Below, piece after piece: positions 20,876 to 31,720 of a stretch of DNA of 64,000 bases. The notes beneath the pieces were generated by a model. It did not search any database. It had not been told where the DNA came from and saw nothing but the letters and a program-made list of their open reading frames with translations. The translations under genes were made by a program, and so were the position numbers. Numbering within the stretch: position 1 is the first letter of the stretch; each line of letters starts with the position of its first letter. The DNA comes from Apoda limacodes (taxonomy: Eukaryota > Arthropoda > Insecta > Lepidoptera > Limacodidae). The stretch spans positions 496,001 through 560,000 of the forward strand of contig OX291552.1 of assembly GCA_946406115.1 (NCBI GenBank), given 5' to 3'.

Positions 20876-21130
20876 CTAATTAAAATTATCATAAATTGCA
20901 CAAGGCGGCTTGTATACACTCACAACAATGAGATGCTCAACTTCTATATAGGACAGCTCGGCAGTTCGCTCAACTGAGAGGCTCACAATGTCTTTACGTT
21001 CCTTAAACTTTAGCTGTTTATTAACTAAAATTAAAGAGCCACCATGGATAGCATTTACTCGGCTGAACGAACTGTTCTGTCGAACGAACTGAACTGTCAC
21101 GCTGAGCAAATTCTTCTGCATTGACATTGG
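20876..21130 (-). pseudogene. LINE endonuclease N-terminal fragment (probably LINE A)
   Basis: The minus frame reads FVRQNSSFSRVNAIHGGSL, ILVNKQLKFKERKDIVSLS, then YIEVEHLIVVSVYKPPCAIY. This is the early APE-endonuclease region of CR1-like LINEs (known pattern 'F.R....HGG..I.V' and 'VYRPP'). It breaks off where the B copy begins. Orientation and position fit an upstream part of LINE A (15950-18221), but about 100 codons of endonuclease between the two pieces are absent, so B integration or a later event removed DNA. It starts abruptly inside the Helitron helicase. Confidence 0.6.
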
Positions 21131-22690
21131 GTGACTTTGATTAAAATTACTAGTAGAACACATCAAACGTTGTTATGCTTTACAATTGATGCATTATTAA
21201 AACCAAAATTTGTAGAAATAGCATCTTTAACTGGGGTTGCTGCCCGACAAGTGTTTGGTAAGACTTTGCATTCTGTATTTTTACTCCCTAACGAGAAAGG
21301 CAACACCATGACATATAAACGTTTGAGTGGACAAAGGCTTGAAAAAGAGAGACGTAAATGGCGCCATATCAACTGGTTAGTCATAGATGAAATTTCAATG
21401 GTTTCTTATGAAGATTTGAGGATTATACATTTTCGTCTGCAGGAATTCAAAAATAATGACAGATTATTTGGCGGAGTAAATTTTATACTATTTGGTGATA
21501 TTATGCAACTTCCCCCGGTTAAAGGTAGCTAGTGTTTTTTACAACCACCGTGGTTTGCTGCTGAAATTAATTTGTGGCACCAGTTGTCGTTTTGCGAGCT
21601 AACAATAAACATGCAGCAAAGAAACGATACTGATTTTATTGATTTACTTAATAGCTTGCGAGTTGGCGAGCTGACAACAAACGAGCTCGAGTTGTTGTGT
21701 GAACGGTGCAGAGCACCGTTGACAGTAGAATTTGCTGATGGAGTTGCGGTGCGAATATACCCCACCTTAAAACAAGTAAATGACTACAACGATACGATGA
21801 CAAAAGAAAATGCAAAATCACATAGGGTTTATACTATAAATGCTCTAGATGAATCTAGGGAAGTTGCCACATATGGAAAGACACCACCAATGAACGTTAT
21901 CCCGAACGATGTAAATAACTGCGGTGGCTTATTATAAACAATCAAATTAGCCAAAGAATCCCGAGTTACGTTAAGGCGCAACATATCTATTTCAGATGGG
22001 CTTGTAAATGGAGCGATGGGAATTATTAAAAAAATTAAATGGCCTGCTCTTCGGAGAGAACAAATAGAAGATGGCGACTACCAGAATGTGTTTTTATAAA
22101 ATTTGATGATGACACAATTGGGAGCAGGATTAAAGATGAAGATGGCTGTGTTGCGGTAACTCCTACTCTTGTGACATTTCAGGCAACTAAAGGATACGGA
22201 GATGTCGAGCGCCGAATGTTACCTTTGATTCTAAGTTGGGTAGTGACAGTGCACAAATTACAGGGTACTACACTTGACAAAGCAGTCATTGACCTAGGAA
22301 AGAAAAATTTTGCTAAAGGTCAGGTGTATGTAGCTCTGAGTCGTGTGAAATCCTAAGAAGGTATAGCTTTGTCAGATTTAGAAGCAAATAAATTATTGAG
22401 TAGATCACATGATAAAAAAGCATTATCCGAAATGATGCGATTGCGAAATCTAAATAAAAGTACTGATTGTCAATCCAGGGGAGACCCGTCATAATAATTC
22501 CCGTCGTAAGAATAATAAAAAGTATATTAGGTAATTCGCATGAAAAAGGAACACGTAAATGTGGCAAAAAAATTTAACTGAAGATTGTTCAGAGTGCTTA
22601 CAGTATTGTCAACAAAATGTTCCGACTAATATGAATGTCAAAGTGACATGTTTGTGTACAATGCTTGTGCAAACAAATAAAAAAAAATTA
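21131..22690 (+). pseudogene. Helitron PIF1-type helicase domain, N-truncated
   Basis: Reading begins TLIKITSRTHQTLLC, where an intact helicase has GKTTLIK; the Walker A Gly-Lys is lost. It continues with IASLTGVAARQVFGKTLHS, INWLVIDEISMVSYEDL (Walker B DE) and LFGDIMQLPPVKGS (motif III). After a stop come 21572-21937 (ELTTNELELLCERC) and 22160-22356 with ILSWVVTVHKLQGTTLDKAV (motif V) and QVYVALSRVKS (motif VI). The tail GIALSDLEANKLL follows in another frame to about 22470. Intact Helitrons use this helicase to unwind the displaced strand during rolling-circle transposition. It probably continues the frame that stops at 15916. At least four breaks. Confidence 0.85.
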
Positions 22691-23135
22691 AACGAATAAT
22701 AAAGACCTGGAATTGATTACTGGGAGATGAAAGTATACAGTTTTAAGTTTTTGCGCCTGTTGCAGTTGTTGTATATACAGTAAAATTGAATACCTCCTCC
22801 TTTTTTTTTAGGTCAGTTAAAAAGCTATACTTTAATTGTATAATTTGCGATTTAAATTCTTTGAATTTGTTCGTTCATTTAAACCAATATCAAGGGAAAG
22901 TTATTTGGATGACATAGGTATTTTTTTTAATTGTCTTAAAACTGAATTACTGAATCGATTTGGATAAAATTTCTATGAGTCCAACTCACAAGTATATCCT
23001 GCTGAATAAAAAAAAATCACGGAAATCGGTTCATAAACAAAAAAGTTATGGCTAAACATGCATAAAAAAAAATAAAAAAATATATATATATATACAGTCG
23101 AATTGAGAACCTCCTCCTTTTTTCGAAGTCGGTTA
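22691..23135. repeat. Two 'gaagtcggtt' dispersed repeat ends
   Basis: At 22786-22822 (gaatacctcctcc with aggtcagttaaaaag) and 23097-23139 (gaattgagaacctcctcc with cgaagtcggttaaaaag) the same repeat end occurs twice in one direction about 310 bp apart; between them lie typical repeat phrases such as tcggttcataaacaaaaaag. No coding sequence. Confidence 0.5.
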
Positions 23136-23139
23136 AAAA

Positions 23140-24514
23140 GAAGAAACGGTGATAGAAACTTTCTAGCAATCGCTCTTTTGAATGTTTTATTAAAATAACA
23201 AAATAATCACAATTTTTTACGAGATAAGAAGTATCTGCTTATTAAATCTAAGTTTCAAGCAAAAACACAATAATATAATATATAATATAATATATAAGCC
23301 TTTAAGTATTTCTAAGATTTGTAAGCTATTCACAAACTGCCAGAAGAACAATATTAACTGCTTAAGGACCTTAATGACTGGTCCAGCCAAATGCCACAAA
23401 TAGCTAGGTACTCTCAGCTAGGTACTGCTTACGTAATATTAATTTGACATTTATACTATAACAAGATATACATAATCAAAAACACACAATGAAATATCGT
23501 CTAAATCTTAACAATACATCAAATATCTAAATATTAACAATACATTAAAAACCTCATTATTATAAAAATGTAAAAAAATCTATAACAAACAAGTTACATA
23601 ATTAATTGTACTTAGCTGAAGTGTTTTTAAATACTGGTTTCCTATTCAGTTTCGGGAGCGTCACTTTATACATTTTGTACACTTCTAAAATATACAACCA
23701 GTATGCTTCAATTCTAATACACAACTGAGCCGGCTCTATCGAGCCAACCCTTTTTATTTGTAGTGACAAACAACTCGATCGGGTTGGGCGGTCAGGCAGC
23801 ACACCAGAATCACGCCTTTATGTTTACATTATAACTGAACTGTTTTTGATCTTTGAAATACACATTTAGACTACAGATATTATTACCTATCTAATACATT
23901 GTGTAAAACTACATACAATATGATTTTACACATCATTCATTTAATAAATGAAAATAAGCAATCATTATTCATGTATTTTATCAATTGATCAAATTTTTGT
24001 AAATTTATTTTTATTAATAATAATAATCAAACAAATAATCTATCACCCTAATGGCATTCATCCCTTATATAATTTTGAATAAATGTGCCAAATTCTTGTA
24101 TTTACCACTGACTATAATATGCTCGTTACGAACGTCACACACTAGTCATAGGTGTTATGGCGATTTTTGGGGTAAAAGCTTAAAGCGTCTGACAAAAGTT
24201 TTGGCCCATGGAAAGTGTCTGACACTTAATATACTATTTTAGAATAATATTCTACAAAACATATATAAAAATCAGCCATTTAAATTTAAGTTAAGTAACT
24301 CTTATTTTTAGTTACCTTTCTTACCTGGTAACTGCCCAGGTGTCACAAGGGGAGCTCCACAAGCACACATGCATTCAAAGAACATGAGACGCTACTGAGA
24401 ACCTAAGGTTTCAACTATGTGAAAATAAGTTATGTCAGATCGCTCTGGGATCTTGGACATTACGTTTTGAGACAGAGATTGCAGAATAGTTTGCTATAAT
24501 TTTAAGACTGATGT
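23140..24514. other. 1.4 kb AT-rich stretch without recognised feature
   Basis: Only short chance frames are seen. A few simple runs (ataatataatatataatat near 23271-23295) occur. No known repeat recognised; candidate true intergenic DNA. Confidence 0.5.
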
Positions 24515-24518
24515 CTGT

Positions 24519-24602
<84 letters not shown>
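24515..24602. repeat. (GT)n microsatellite
   Basis: About 85 bp of GT dinucleotides, with two interruptions by C at the left end (gtctgtgtgtctgtgtgt). Confidence 0.95.
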
Positions 24603-24604
<2 letters not shown>

Positions 24605-24940
24605 GTTAGCATTTTTTGCTCCTCGAAGTTGCTCGAGCGGGATTTGCTATTGAACATATTTTTCATACTAAATTTAACCAATTAGATTATTATTTCTTTT
24701 AATATATGTAATTAATATTTAAATGTTTAAAAAAAAGTTTTTTTGTGTCAAGATTCAATAGATTATAGATAAATAATACTAGCCAGTGGAAACTCGTAAT
24801 ATATTGATGTTTTAAATTTGATACTAACTGTTCGACTAACTGTTCGGTACAGATAAGCGGTGACGTCATAGTCCTTATCTGGTTTCGAATTGCCGCGCAC
24901 AGCTCGTGACCGGCGCGGCATTTAGTTCAAAAAATCGCCC

Positions 24941-25553
24941 AAGTGCGAGTCGGACTCGCGCGAGAAGGGTTCCGTACCATTATCTATAAAAAAGGCAAAA
25001 AAATCACGTTTGTTGTATAACAAATATTTAAGGGGGGCTATTAAATATTTGTTTTATTTTAATTTGATTATTTATTTTTAAAGTGACTATATAACTAAAT
25101 ATTCTGTAAATATTTCAAGCGTCTACCTGCTGCCGTTATCAATATCAAGCAAAAAAAAACACGTTTGTTGTATGGGATCCCCCTTAAATATTTATTTTAT
25201 TCTATCTTTTAGTATTTGTTGTTATAGCGGCAACAGAAATACATCTTTTTTGAAAATATTAACTGTCTATCTATCACGGTTTATGAGAAACAGCCTGGTG
25301 GCAGACGGATGGAAATATTTACTCCCAGACAACAAACGTGATTGTTTTGCTCGTTTTTGATAACGGCAACAGGTAGACGCTTGAAATATTCACAGAAAAT
25401 TTAGTTATATATACACTTTAAAAATAAATAATTAAAATAACATAAAATAAATATTTAAGGGGGTCTCCCATACTACAAACGTGACTATTTTGCCGTTTTT
25501 ATAGATGATGGGACGAAAACAGAACCCTTCGTGCGCGAGTCCGACTCGCACTT
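24941..25553. repeat. Inverted pair of F-repeat ends (fold-back)
   Basis: The left end aagtgcgagtcggactcgcg with ggttccgtacc (24941-24977) is mirrored by gtgcgcgagtccgactcgc with agaacccttc (25521-25553). About 200 bp at each side are reverse complements, including ttgccgtttttatagat and gcaacaggtagacgcttgaa. Between them a third, minus-oriented piece of the same repeat covers about 25150-25310. No open frame of note. Confidence 0.7.
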
Positions 25554-25617
25554 TGTTTTGTCAATAATTCATAAATCGACGCTTTTAGGGTTTCGTACCC
25601 ACACGTGCTTTGAAAAT

Positions 25618-26045
25618 TTTTCTGGTTGACACACCAGCTAGAAACACACAATCCACCTGATACACCAGCCAGAAACATTTTCAAACAACAAAGCATAATG
25701 ACATTGACCTCTCAATACATTTTTGACATAGCAAAATTTGTTCGACATAATCCTAATTTATTTCCTGAAAATTCTACTGATAGACGATATAAAACAAGAC
25801 AGAGCAAATATCTAAAAACCGTACAAGGCAGACTCACCCAAAAATTTATAACAAAATCCCTCAGGACATAAAAAATATCACATCTGACACAATTTTCTTT
25901 TCTGGATTAAAAAATGGCTTATTAAAAACGCATTTTATAACATTAAAGAATTTATTTAAATAACAATTAAAATGTAATAATGAAAACTTATAATAATGAA
26001 ATATTTGTAACATTTGACATATAATTTTATTATGAATAAATGAGT
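25618..26045 (+). pseudogene. LINE ORF2 C-terminal fragment
   Basis: The plus frame reads IMTLTSQYIFDIAKFVRHN and LFPENSTDRRYKTRQ (counterpart of the LTLPSLYI...F..N C-terminal block of CR1-like RTs), then in shifted frames YNKIPQDIKNIT. It ends in an AT-rich 3' tail with a short (gagtat)3 microsatellite at 26041-26058. 5' truncated. Confidence 0.6.
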
Positions 26046-26049
26046 ATGA

Positions 26050-26320
26050 GTATGAGTACCCAAAGGGTAAAACAGGGGACCCTATTACTAAGACTCCGCT
26101 GTCCGTCCGTCCTTCGGTCCATCTGTCTGTCACCAGGCTGTATCTCATTAACCGTGATAGACAGTCGAAATTTTTACTATAATAACAAATACTAAAAATC
26201 GGAATAAAATAAATATTTGAGGGGGCGTCCATACAAAAAACGTGTCTTTTTTGCCGTTTTTAAAGATAATACGGATAGTACGGAACCCTTCGTGCGCGAG
26301 TCCGACTCGCACTTGGCTGA
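26050..26320 (+). repeat. F-type dispersed repeat, 3' half
   Basis: It runs from acccaaagggtaaaacaggg through actccgctgtccgtccgtcc and accaggctgtatctcat to the terminal near-palindrome gcgagtccgactcgcacttg (26297-26316). Same family end as at 24941, 51005, 51835 and 61945. Confidence 0.75.
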
Positions 26321-27000
26321 TTTTTATTCGGGATATTACGCGGGAGCTCAGTTCGCATTTCAATTTAATTTAGTGTTTACGATATAAGTAGATACTTATT
26401 GTATTAAAATGGCACATTGTGACGCATCCGCCCACCCGCGGGTAGGAGACCCTTCCGCTTGAGCTACGGACGAATATGGTGTAGTGCCACGATCGTAAAA
26501 TATCATTGTCGCCTCAACGCACGTAAGCGACACAACACGACACAACATGATCTACAACTGCGTTGTTGAAGAGGAGGAGCGACGTATGACGAGGACGAGG
26601 GTCGAGGGCACACACAATACAATACAATACAATACAAGTAGCGGTCTCCGCGACGGCGCGCGTCTCGCGTCTCGCGTCTCGGGCGCGGCGCGGGACCGAC
26701 AGACAATGTAGCGTACAATATTACTTAGGTACAAGTACGTTTATAATATATGATCCGTGGAGCTGGAGGCTGAACGTACGTGCGTACCTCGCTGGTTACT
26801 GGTGTCACCGGACGACGACCACCGTCACCGTCGAAAACGTGATAGAACCTGCACTATCTGGGCGAGAGTTTTGAAACGACAGAGTAAAGGTACCGTAACT
26901 GTAACTATTTTTAAGAAGAATTTGAAAGTGCTGTCTCAAAAAGTAGTCAATTTAACAAAGTGTTTATTTTTTGAAAGTGTATCAGTAATTATGTAAAATC
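26321..27000. other. GC-rich patch in AT-rich DNA; no confirmed gene
   Basis: From about 26400 to 26900 the sequence is rich in CpG, with a (caata)n run at 26615-26636 and gtctcgcgtctcgcgtctcg at 26661-26680. A 79-codon plus frame (26757-26996) starts MELEAERTCVPRWLLVSPDD and turns basic (HRHRRKRDR); I recognise no family. Minus frames here are read through the simple repeats. A promoter or first exon of a host gene is possible; a GC-rich repeat is the alternative. Confidence 0.35.
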
Positions 27001-27245
27001 TAAATACGCCACGATACATGAGACGCAGCAGGTATACGTGTAGGTGTAGGTGTAGGTGTGAGTAGGACATATTATATATGTATGTATATCAGGAGAAAAC
27101 ATGTAACTACATTCCACTAAAATAGTGGAGGGATTAATGGGTCTAGAGGGCCGTGGCCTTTATCCTTCAAACTATTTTTTTCAGGAAATCTCTACAAAAG
27201 TGATTAAAGTTAAAACCAAAAATGAGTTTTTAACCGACTAAAAAA

Positions 27246-27580
27246 AGTTGTAACTTTATATTGTTATATCGTTATTTTTAACACATAGAAACTTTTTAAC
27301 AAAGAAAAAAAAATAACCAGTTTCAAAAATATGCACTAAAAAGGTAAAAATAACTAGGTACTTACATAAAATCGACTCCCTCGCAGCTTCGTTGGTAGTG
27401 TGGCCGACTGCTGTACAGATCGGTCCAAAGTTGGGTGAAAATTTAATTACGAATACCTCGTTAATAGACAGTTTTATTGTAACTTTATATTGTTATATCG
27501 TTTTTTTTAACTCTTAAAAACTTTTAACAAAAAAAAAACAACCGGCTTCATAAATATGCACTGAAAAGGTAGAAATAACT
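27246..27580 (+). repeat. Direct repeat pair of H-family left arms around a SINE-head piece
   Basis: The block taactttatattgttatatcg, then an aaaactttt-type run and atatgcact, occurs at 27249-27350 and again at 27478-27580. Between them (27378-27430) is the head of the tRNA-derived SINE (gactccctcgcagcttcgtt, tggccgactgctgt) without its body. Confidence 0.5.
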
Positions 27581-27744
27581 ACTTATTTCCAAAATTCTAA
27601 TAATGAAAGTGAAGTGTGTTATAAACTGTTAGGTATTTACATAGAAACCAACTTCAAACTGTAATTCAGATCAGATTTTTGGAATTTTTTTAAATGCTTC
27701 CTTTTTGAAGCCGCTTATTTTTTTTTTTTTGTTAAAAAGTTTTT
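27515..27744. repeat. H-family fold-back element, copy 1
   Basis: The outer ends aaaaacttttaacaaaaaa and tttgttaaaaagttttt are inverted; the inner part holds gtgaagtgtgttataaactg followed by ccaacttcaaactgtaat. The left arm lacks part of the stem present in copy 3 (60002-60244). Confidence 0.6.
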
Positions 27745-28002
27745 AATCTTGTACAAAGGGTACTACAAGTGACGATTTGCTTTTGTCGTACACTAAAAAC
27801 ATCCATACTAGTAACAACATGTTATACAATCATCCACATAAAACTTAAGACTTATCTCACAGATATCACAAACACAACTGAGCCTTATTGAAAGCACCAG
27901 CTTTCAAATAAAAGAAGTCATTAAAATCGGTTCACCTAGTCGAAAGTTCTGAGCTAACAAACATAAAAAAAACAGTCTAATTAAGAATTTCCTCCTTTTT
28001 TG

Positions 28003-28125
28003 AAGGTAAAACTAATTACTTTTTTCCAAAAATCTGATCTGAATTACAGTTTGAAGTTGGGGTCATGAAAGTGAAATGCGTTATTATAAACTGTTAGTTA
28101 CATAGACACCAACTTCAAACACCGA
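28003..28125. repeat. H-family fold-back element, copy 2 (partial)
   Basis: atctgatctgaattacag, tttgaagttgg, the loop block ataaactgttagttacatag and caccaacttcaaac are recognisable; the outer right arm is missing. Confidence 0.55.
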
Positions 28126-28424
28126 TTTTAATTTAATTTAATCACCGGTAATTTTAGAGGTTTCTAATGTGATGTAATAAAAACAATCAAATATTTCCTC
28201 CTTAATGGCATAATACATTCGTTTCTGTGAAACCATGGAAATAAACATACAAAATTACAACCCAATCGGTCAAGCCGTTTGATAGTTGACATACCAACAG
28301 CAGCGCCACCTACCGAGTCCAATTGTATTTTTGAATCATCCAGAAAACCATCGAAATACCTATATATAATTTTTTAGCCGTTTAGAAGTTATGTGAAAAA
28401 GAAAGTAATTACGTGATTAAGTAA

Positions 28425-28615
28425 TTAGGAATGTACGGAAGGATAATTCTTACTACCCGTTGTCCTATTTCCCGTTTTCCCGTAGCAATGAAGCATTTTC
28501 CCGCGGTAAAAAGTAGCCTATGTTCATCAGGGATAATATCGGCTTCTAATGGTAAAAGAATTTTTCAAATCGGTCCAGTAGTTTCGGAGCCTATTCTAGA
28601 CAAATTACCGGCCGG
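28425..28615 (+). repeat. 'agcctatgt' lepidopteran dispersed repeat
   Basis: Phrases aaaaagtagcctatgttcat, then aaatcggtccagtagtttcgg, are shared in part with repeats at 30590, 35700 and 62280 (the last reversed). A GC-rich run ccggggggggcggcggtcc follows at 28611. Confidence 0.5.
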
Positions 28616-28819
28616 GGGGGGCGGCGGTCCGGTCCGCCCCGCTGTCATATGTACACTATAGAATGGCAGAAACGTGGTTTGCCACATGTACATGTACCTG
28701 TGTGGTTAGTGAACAAAATAAGACCAAATCAAATTGACAGTTGAGTTATTTCAGCTGAATTACCGGTTCAATAAGAAGATCCTGTCCTGTTCGAAATCTC
28801 TGTCACCAACTAACTAACA

Positions 28820-29402
28820 AGTAGATACGGTAAACAACTTGATTCATTCAAACACTGATGCGCCGACGCAAATATACTACTCGGTCGATGCTGTACTCGA
28901 TTTGGAAGAAGCTGTTCATTTTCCTACAGGATTTCTTAATTCTTTAAACCCGCCTGGACTCCTTCCTCATAAAATGGTGTTGAAAGTAGGTTGTCCTGCT
29001 ATTTTATTAAGAAACTTGAATTCACATAAACTTTGCAATGGCACGCGTTTGCTGGTAAAATCACTAAAAACTTTCATAATAGAGTGCACAATACTCACCG
29101 GATGTGGTATCGGACAAGATGTATTGGTTCCCCGAATCCCACTGTTACCATCGGATTTACCGTTACAATTTAAACGCCTACAATTTCCGGTAAAGATATC
29201 TTTTGCAATGACCATGAATAAATCGCAGGGTCAAACTTTCAACGTTGCAGGCTTAGATTTGAGCGCTGAGTGTTTTTTTTTTCACATGGCCAATTTATAT
29301 GTCGCTCTTACAAGAGTAACCTCTAAAAAAAACATGTTTGTATTTTCTAATGACAAAAAAGCTGTGAACGTTGTATATACTGCGGGTACCCAAAAAAAAT
29401 GA
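28820..29402 (+). pseudogene. Helitron helicase C-terminal fragment (187 codons open)
   Basis: The open frame 28839-29402 carries FPTGFLNSLNPPGLLPHKMV, KVGCPAILLRNLN, KLCNGTRLLVK, then SFAMTMNKSQGQTFNVAG (helicase motif V, residues ~121-138) and ANLYVALTRVTS (motif VI, ~151-162). This is the classical C-terminus of Helitron PIF1-like helicases. It is a different Helitron lineage from 21131-22690 (motif V there is VHKLQGTT). Everything upstream, including Walker A/B and Rep, is absent, so despite the intact frame it is a 5'-truncated relic. A mariner relic follows directly. Confidence 0.85.
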
Positions 29403-29409
29403 TTAACTT

Positions 29410-30190
29410 ATTTTTTAAAATTTATGTATTCAATTTTCAAACAAAAAAACTTCAATCCCCTTCGAAGTACTCTCCACTGCCCCTAATACACTTGTCAAAT
29501 CTTTTATTACATGAGTCAAAACATTTTTTAAATTCGTCTTCTGTGATGCCCGACAGCGCCTCCGTCGTTTTTATCTTCACTGCAGTAAGGTGCCCACCTT
29601 TATCAAAACGATGAAGAAAAACGGTCAGGTGAAAGAAAAATATTTAAATCACTTTGGAACTCATCGTTCAAAGCAAAGCATGCTGCCACGTGACATTGTT
29701 TTTGTTCAGCAGTCAGCAGCCGAGGCACGATTTTGTCAGCCACCCTTTTCATCCCCAAAACTTCCGTTAAAATTCGCTGAACTGAACTCCAAGTCACTCC
29801 AAACACCTTCACAATTTCTTCAATAGTCCGTCGCCGATCTTGCAGTATGATTTCGCAATTTTTTTTACATTTTCATCGGTTTGGGGCCGTAGACGGACGA
29901 CCAGAGCGAGGTTCAGCGTCAATTGACATTTCACCATTTTTAAAACGGGAAAACTACTCAAGCACTTGAGTTTTCCCAATAGCATCATCCTTATAGGCCG
30001 TTTTGAACATTTCAAGAGTTTCTGTGCCAGTTTTATCGACGCTGTTCACGAGAATGCAAAAACGACGAGCACACAAAACAACTGTCACTGAAACATTCAC
30101 ACAAAACGAATGGGACCTTCTTTATCGACGACACTTGGCTTACGCCAAGCCTTACGTAGTAGTTTTGTAGCATGACTTAATCGGCATATG
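29410..30190 (-). pseudogene. mariner-like transposase, internally deleted
   Basis: The minus strand reads, with stops, an N-terminal MFKTAYKDDAIGKTQVLE and EPRSGRPST (about 30030-29890), then QDRRRTIEEIVKVFGVTW and VQRILTEVLGMKRVADKIVP with LLTAEQK (29840-29680): the paired helix-turn-helix DNA-binding region and linker of mariner transposases. It then jumps to a C-terminal EALSGITEDEFKKCFDSCNK and IRGSGEYFEGD followed by a stop near 29460. The whole D,D34D catalytic region is deleted. Terminal inverted repeats and TA duplications were not identified. Confidence 0.8.
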
Positions 30191-31379
30191 ATTGACTTGC
30201 AGCGCTGAACAAAAACGTCGTTCATGAAACTGAACAGTTAATTGTATTTAGGGTTTAAGCATCAATCACATCAATTTTACGAATAGGTAATTTTAAATCA
30301 ATATGTACCTAGCACAAAATAACCAAGTAGGTACGGCAATACCTATATAACCCAGCGCGGCGCTACAAAAAGAGATCTTGAAAATGCCGATATTTGAATT
30401 AAATCAGGTCAGTAGTGTTTTTCTGTCTTTTGCGCGGTAGGTACATGTTAAGTGTCAAGTTTAGTGATGTAATTTTTTTAGGTGCTAGCTTTTGCCCGCG
30501 GCTTTCCCTGCCCTAAATTCGGTTGTCAGTGTAAGATTTTTACAGTAACTCCTCAATCTTAGAAAAAAAAACTGACTCACAATTGACGTTTTTAAGTAGC
30601 CTATGTCCTTCTTCGGGACTCAAACTATGTCCGTGCCAAATTTCAAGAGATTTTTATGTCGTGGCGCGTAAGTCGTGTTTGATTAAAGTTAGAGTTGTGC
30701 ATAAAAAAAGTGAGGAAAAAATTGTTTTAGTTTGTATGGAAATTAGACAATTAAATTTACACAGTTCACAATTTCCATCATATCTCTAAAAATGACGGCA
30801 AACGATTCTCAAGGTCTCAAACCTGTTGGACCTATCATAACTTCTCTTAAGGCTGCGCCCAACTTGAATGTGCAGTTTCTGCTCGTTTTTAAAATCGATT
30901 CCACATTTCTATTGCTAGTTTCAGACTGGAGAAAAATAACATGGCTTTCTACATTTTTTAAGTAGCAAATTACTGTATTTGTTTTAAGATATCTGCTTAA
31001 ACATCCATCATCAATCCATAACTCATTATCAACTAGTATCGGGACACAATTTATTTCATAAAATGTTAAGTAACCGTAAAGCTAGGAAATTACTGTAATA
31101 GTACTATACTTGTGTCATTAAAATTACATTATATCTAAAGTTAATAATAATATATATTATATATTTGTTCTATATATACTTATATAAATATTACATACCA
31201 AATAAATATGCATAAATAAATTAATACTAACATATACATACACACATAACAATATACACTAACTTAAACAAAAATGTAGCAGATAGAAGAAATTAAATAT
31301 CACAATAAGAGGATAAGCTTATAAGCTTTACAAGATAACAGAGTTTAAGAATTAGTTAAATAATGCACTTTAATTAGTT
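30191..31379. other. No gene; contains an 'agcctatgtc' repeat at 30482-30700
   Basis: At 30490-30680 the phrases ttttgcccgcggctttccct, aagtagcctatgtccttc, and actatgtccgtgccaaattt mark a common lepidopteran dispersed repeat. The rest, including the AT-rich 31130-31380, shows nothing recognisable. Confidence 0.5.
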
Positions 31380-31640
31380 GTTAAATAAACGAAGTGATTG
31401 TGCTTATCTAATAGAGACAGGTAAGGAGTTCCACAGGTTGATTGAAAATACAGTAAATGACTTATCATAAAAATGTGATGAATCAGAACGAACTCTAACA
31501 AAAGATTGTATGAAGACCGAATTGAATAGAATAGTGGTATTCAAAACGCTCTTTTAAATAAAGAAAGGAAAAATAGAAATGGGTCAGTAATCGGAAAAAC
31601 TAGAAGGATTAGTGTTCTTAGGTAAAGGAATAATCTAAGC
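31380..31640 (-). pseudogene. LINE C copy 1, extreme C-terminus
   Basis: The minus strand reads FNSVFIQSFVRVRSDSSHFY, then DKSFTVFSINLWNSLPVSI (about 31560-31400). It corresponds to the end of LINE C copy 2 (SFTVKAIKLWNILPLNIK near 36640-36580). It is separated from the upstream part of copy 1 (32040-32960) by a SINE and by loss of the RT domain. Confidence 0.6.
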
Positions 31641-31720
31641 ATCCTTCCAAGGTGACGGGAATTGGTTAGTGGAAATAGAATTATTAATGATTTGAGTAAT
31701 TATTGGGATTGTTGGGATAG

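Noticed and set aside
20876..21166. Single protein across the LINE endonuclease and helicase border
   Set aside because: The first residues of this minus frame are antisense to the Helitron helicase; the frame crosses an insertion border.
21131..22360. Host PIF1 helicase gene
   Set aside because: Broken frames, loss of Walker A and the Helitron-type N-terminal region at 14.27-15.92 kb point to a transposon relic.
26430..26460. tRNA-like tagctcaagcgg on the minus strand
   Set aside because: Resembles an A box, but no B box at the right distance and no cloverleaf could be drawn.
26503..26734. Arg/Tyr-rich minus-strand frames
   Set aside because: They read through (caata)n and gtctcgc simple repeats; repeated YCIVLYC-type peptides are artefacts.
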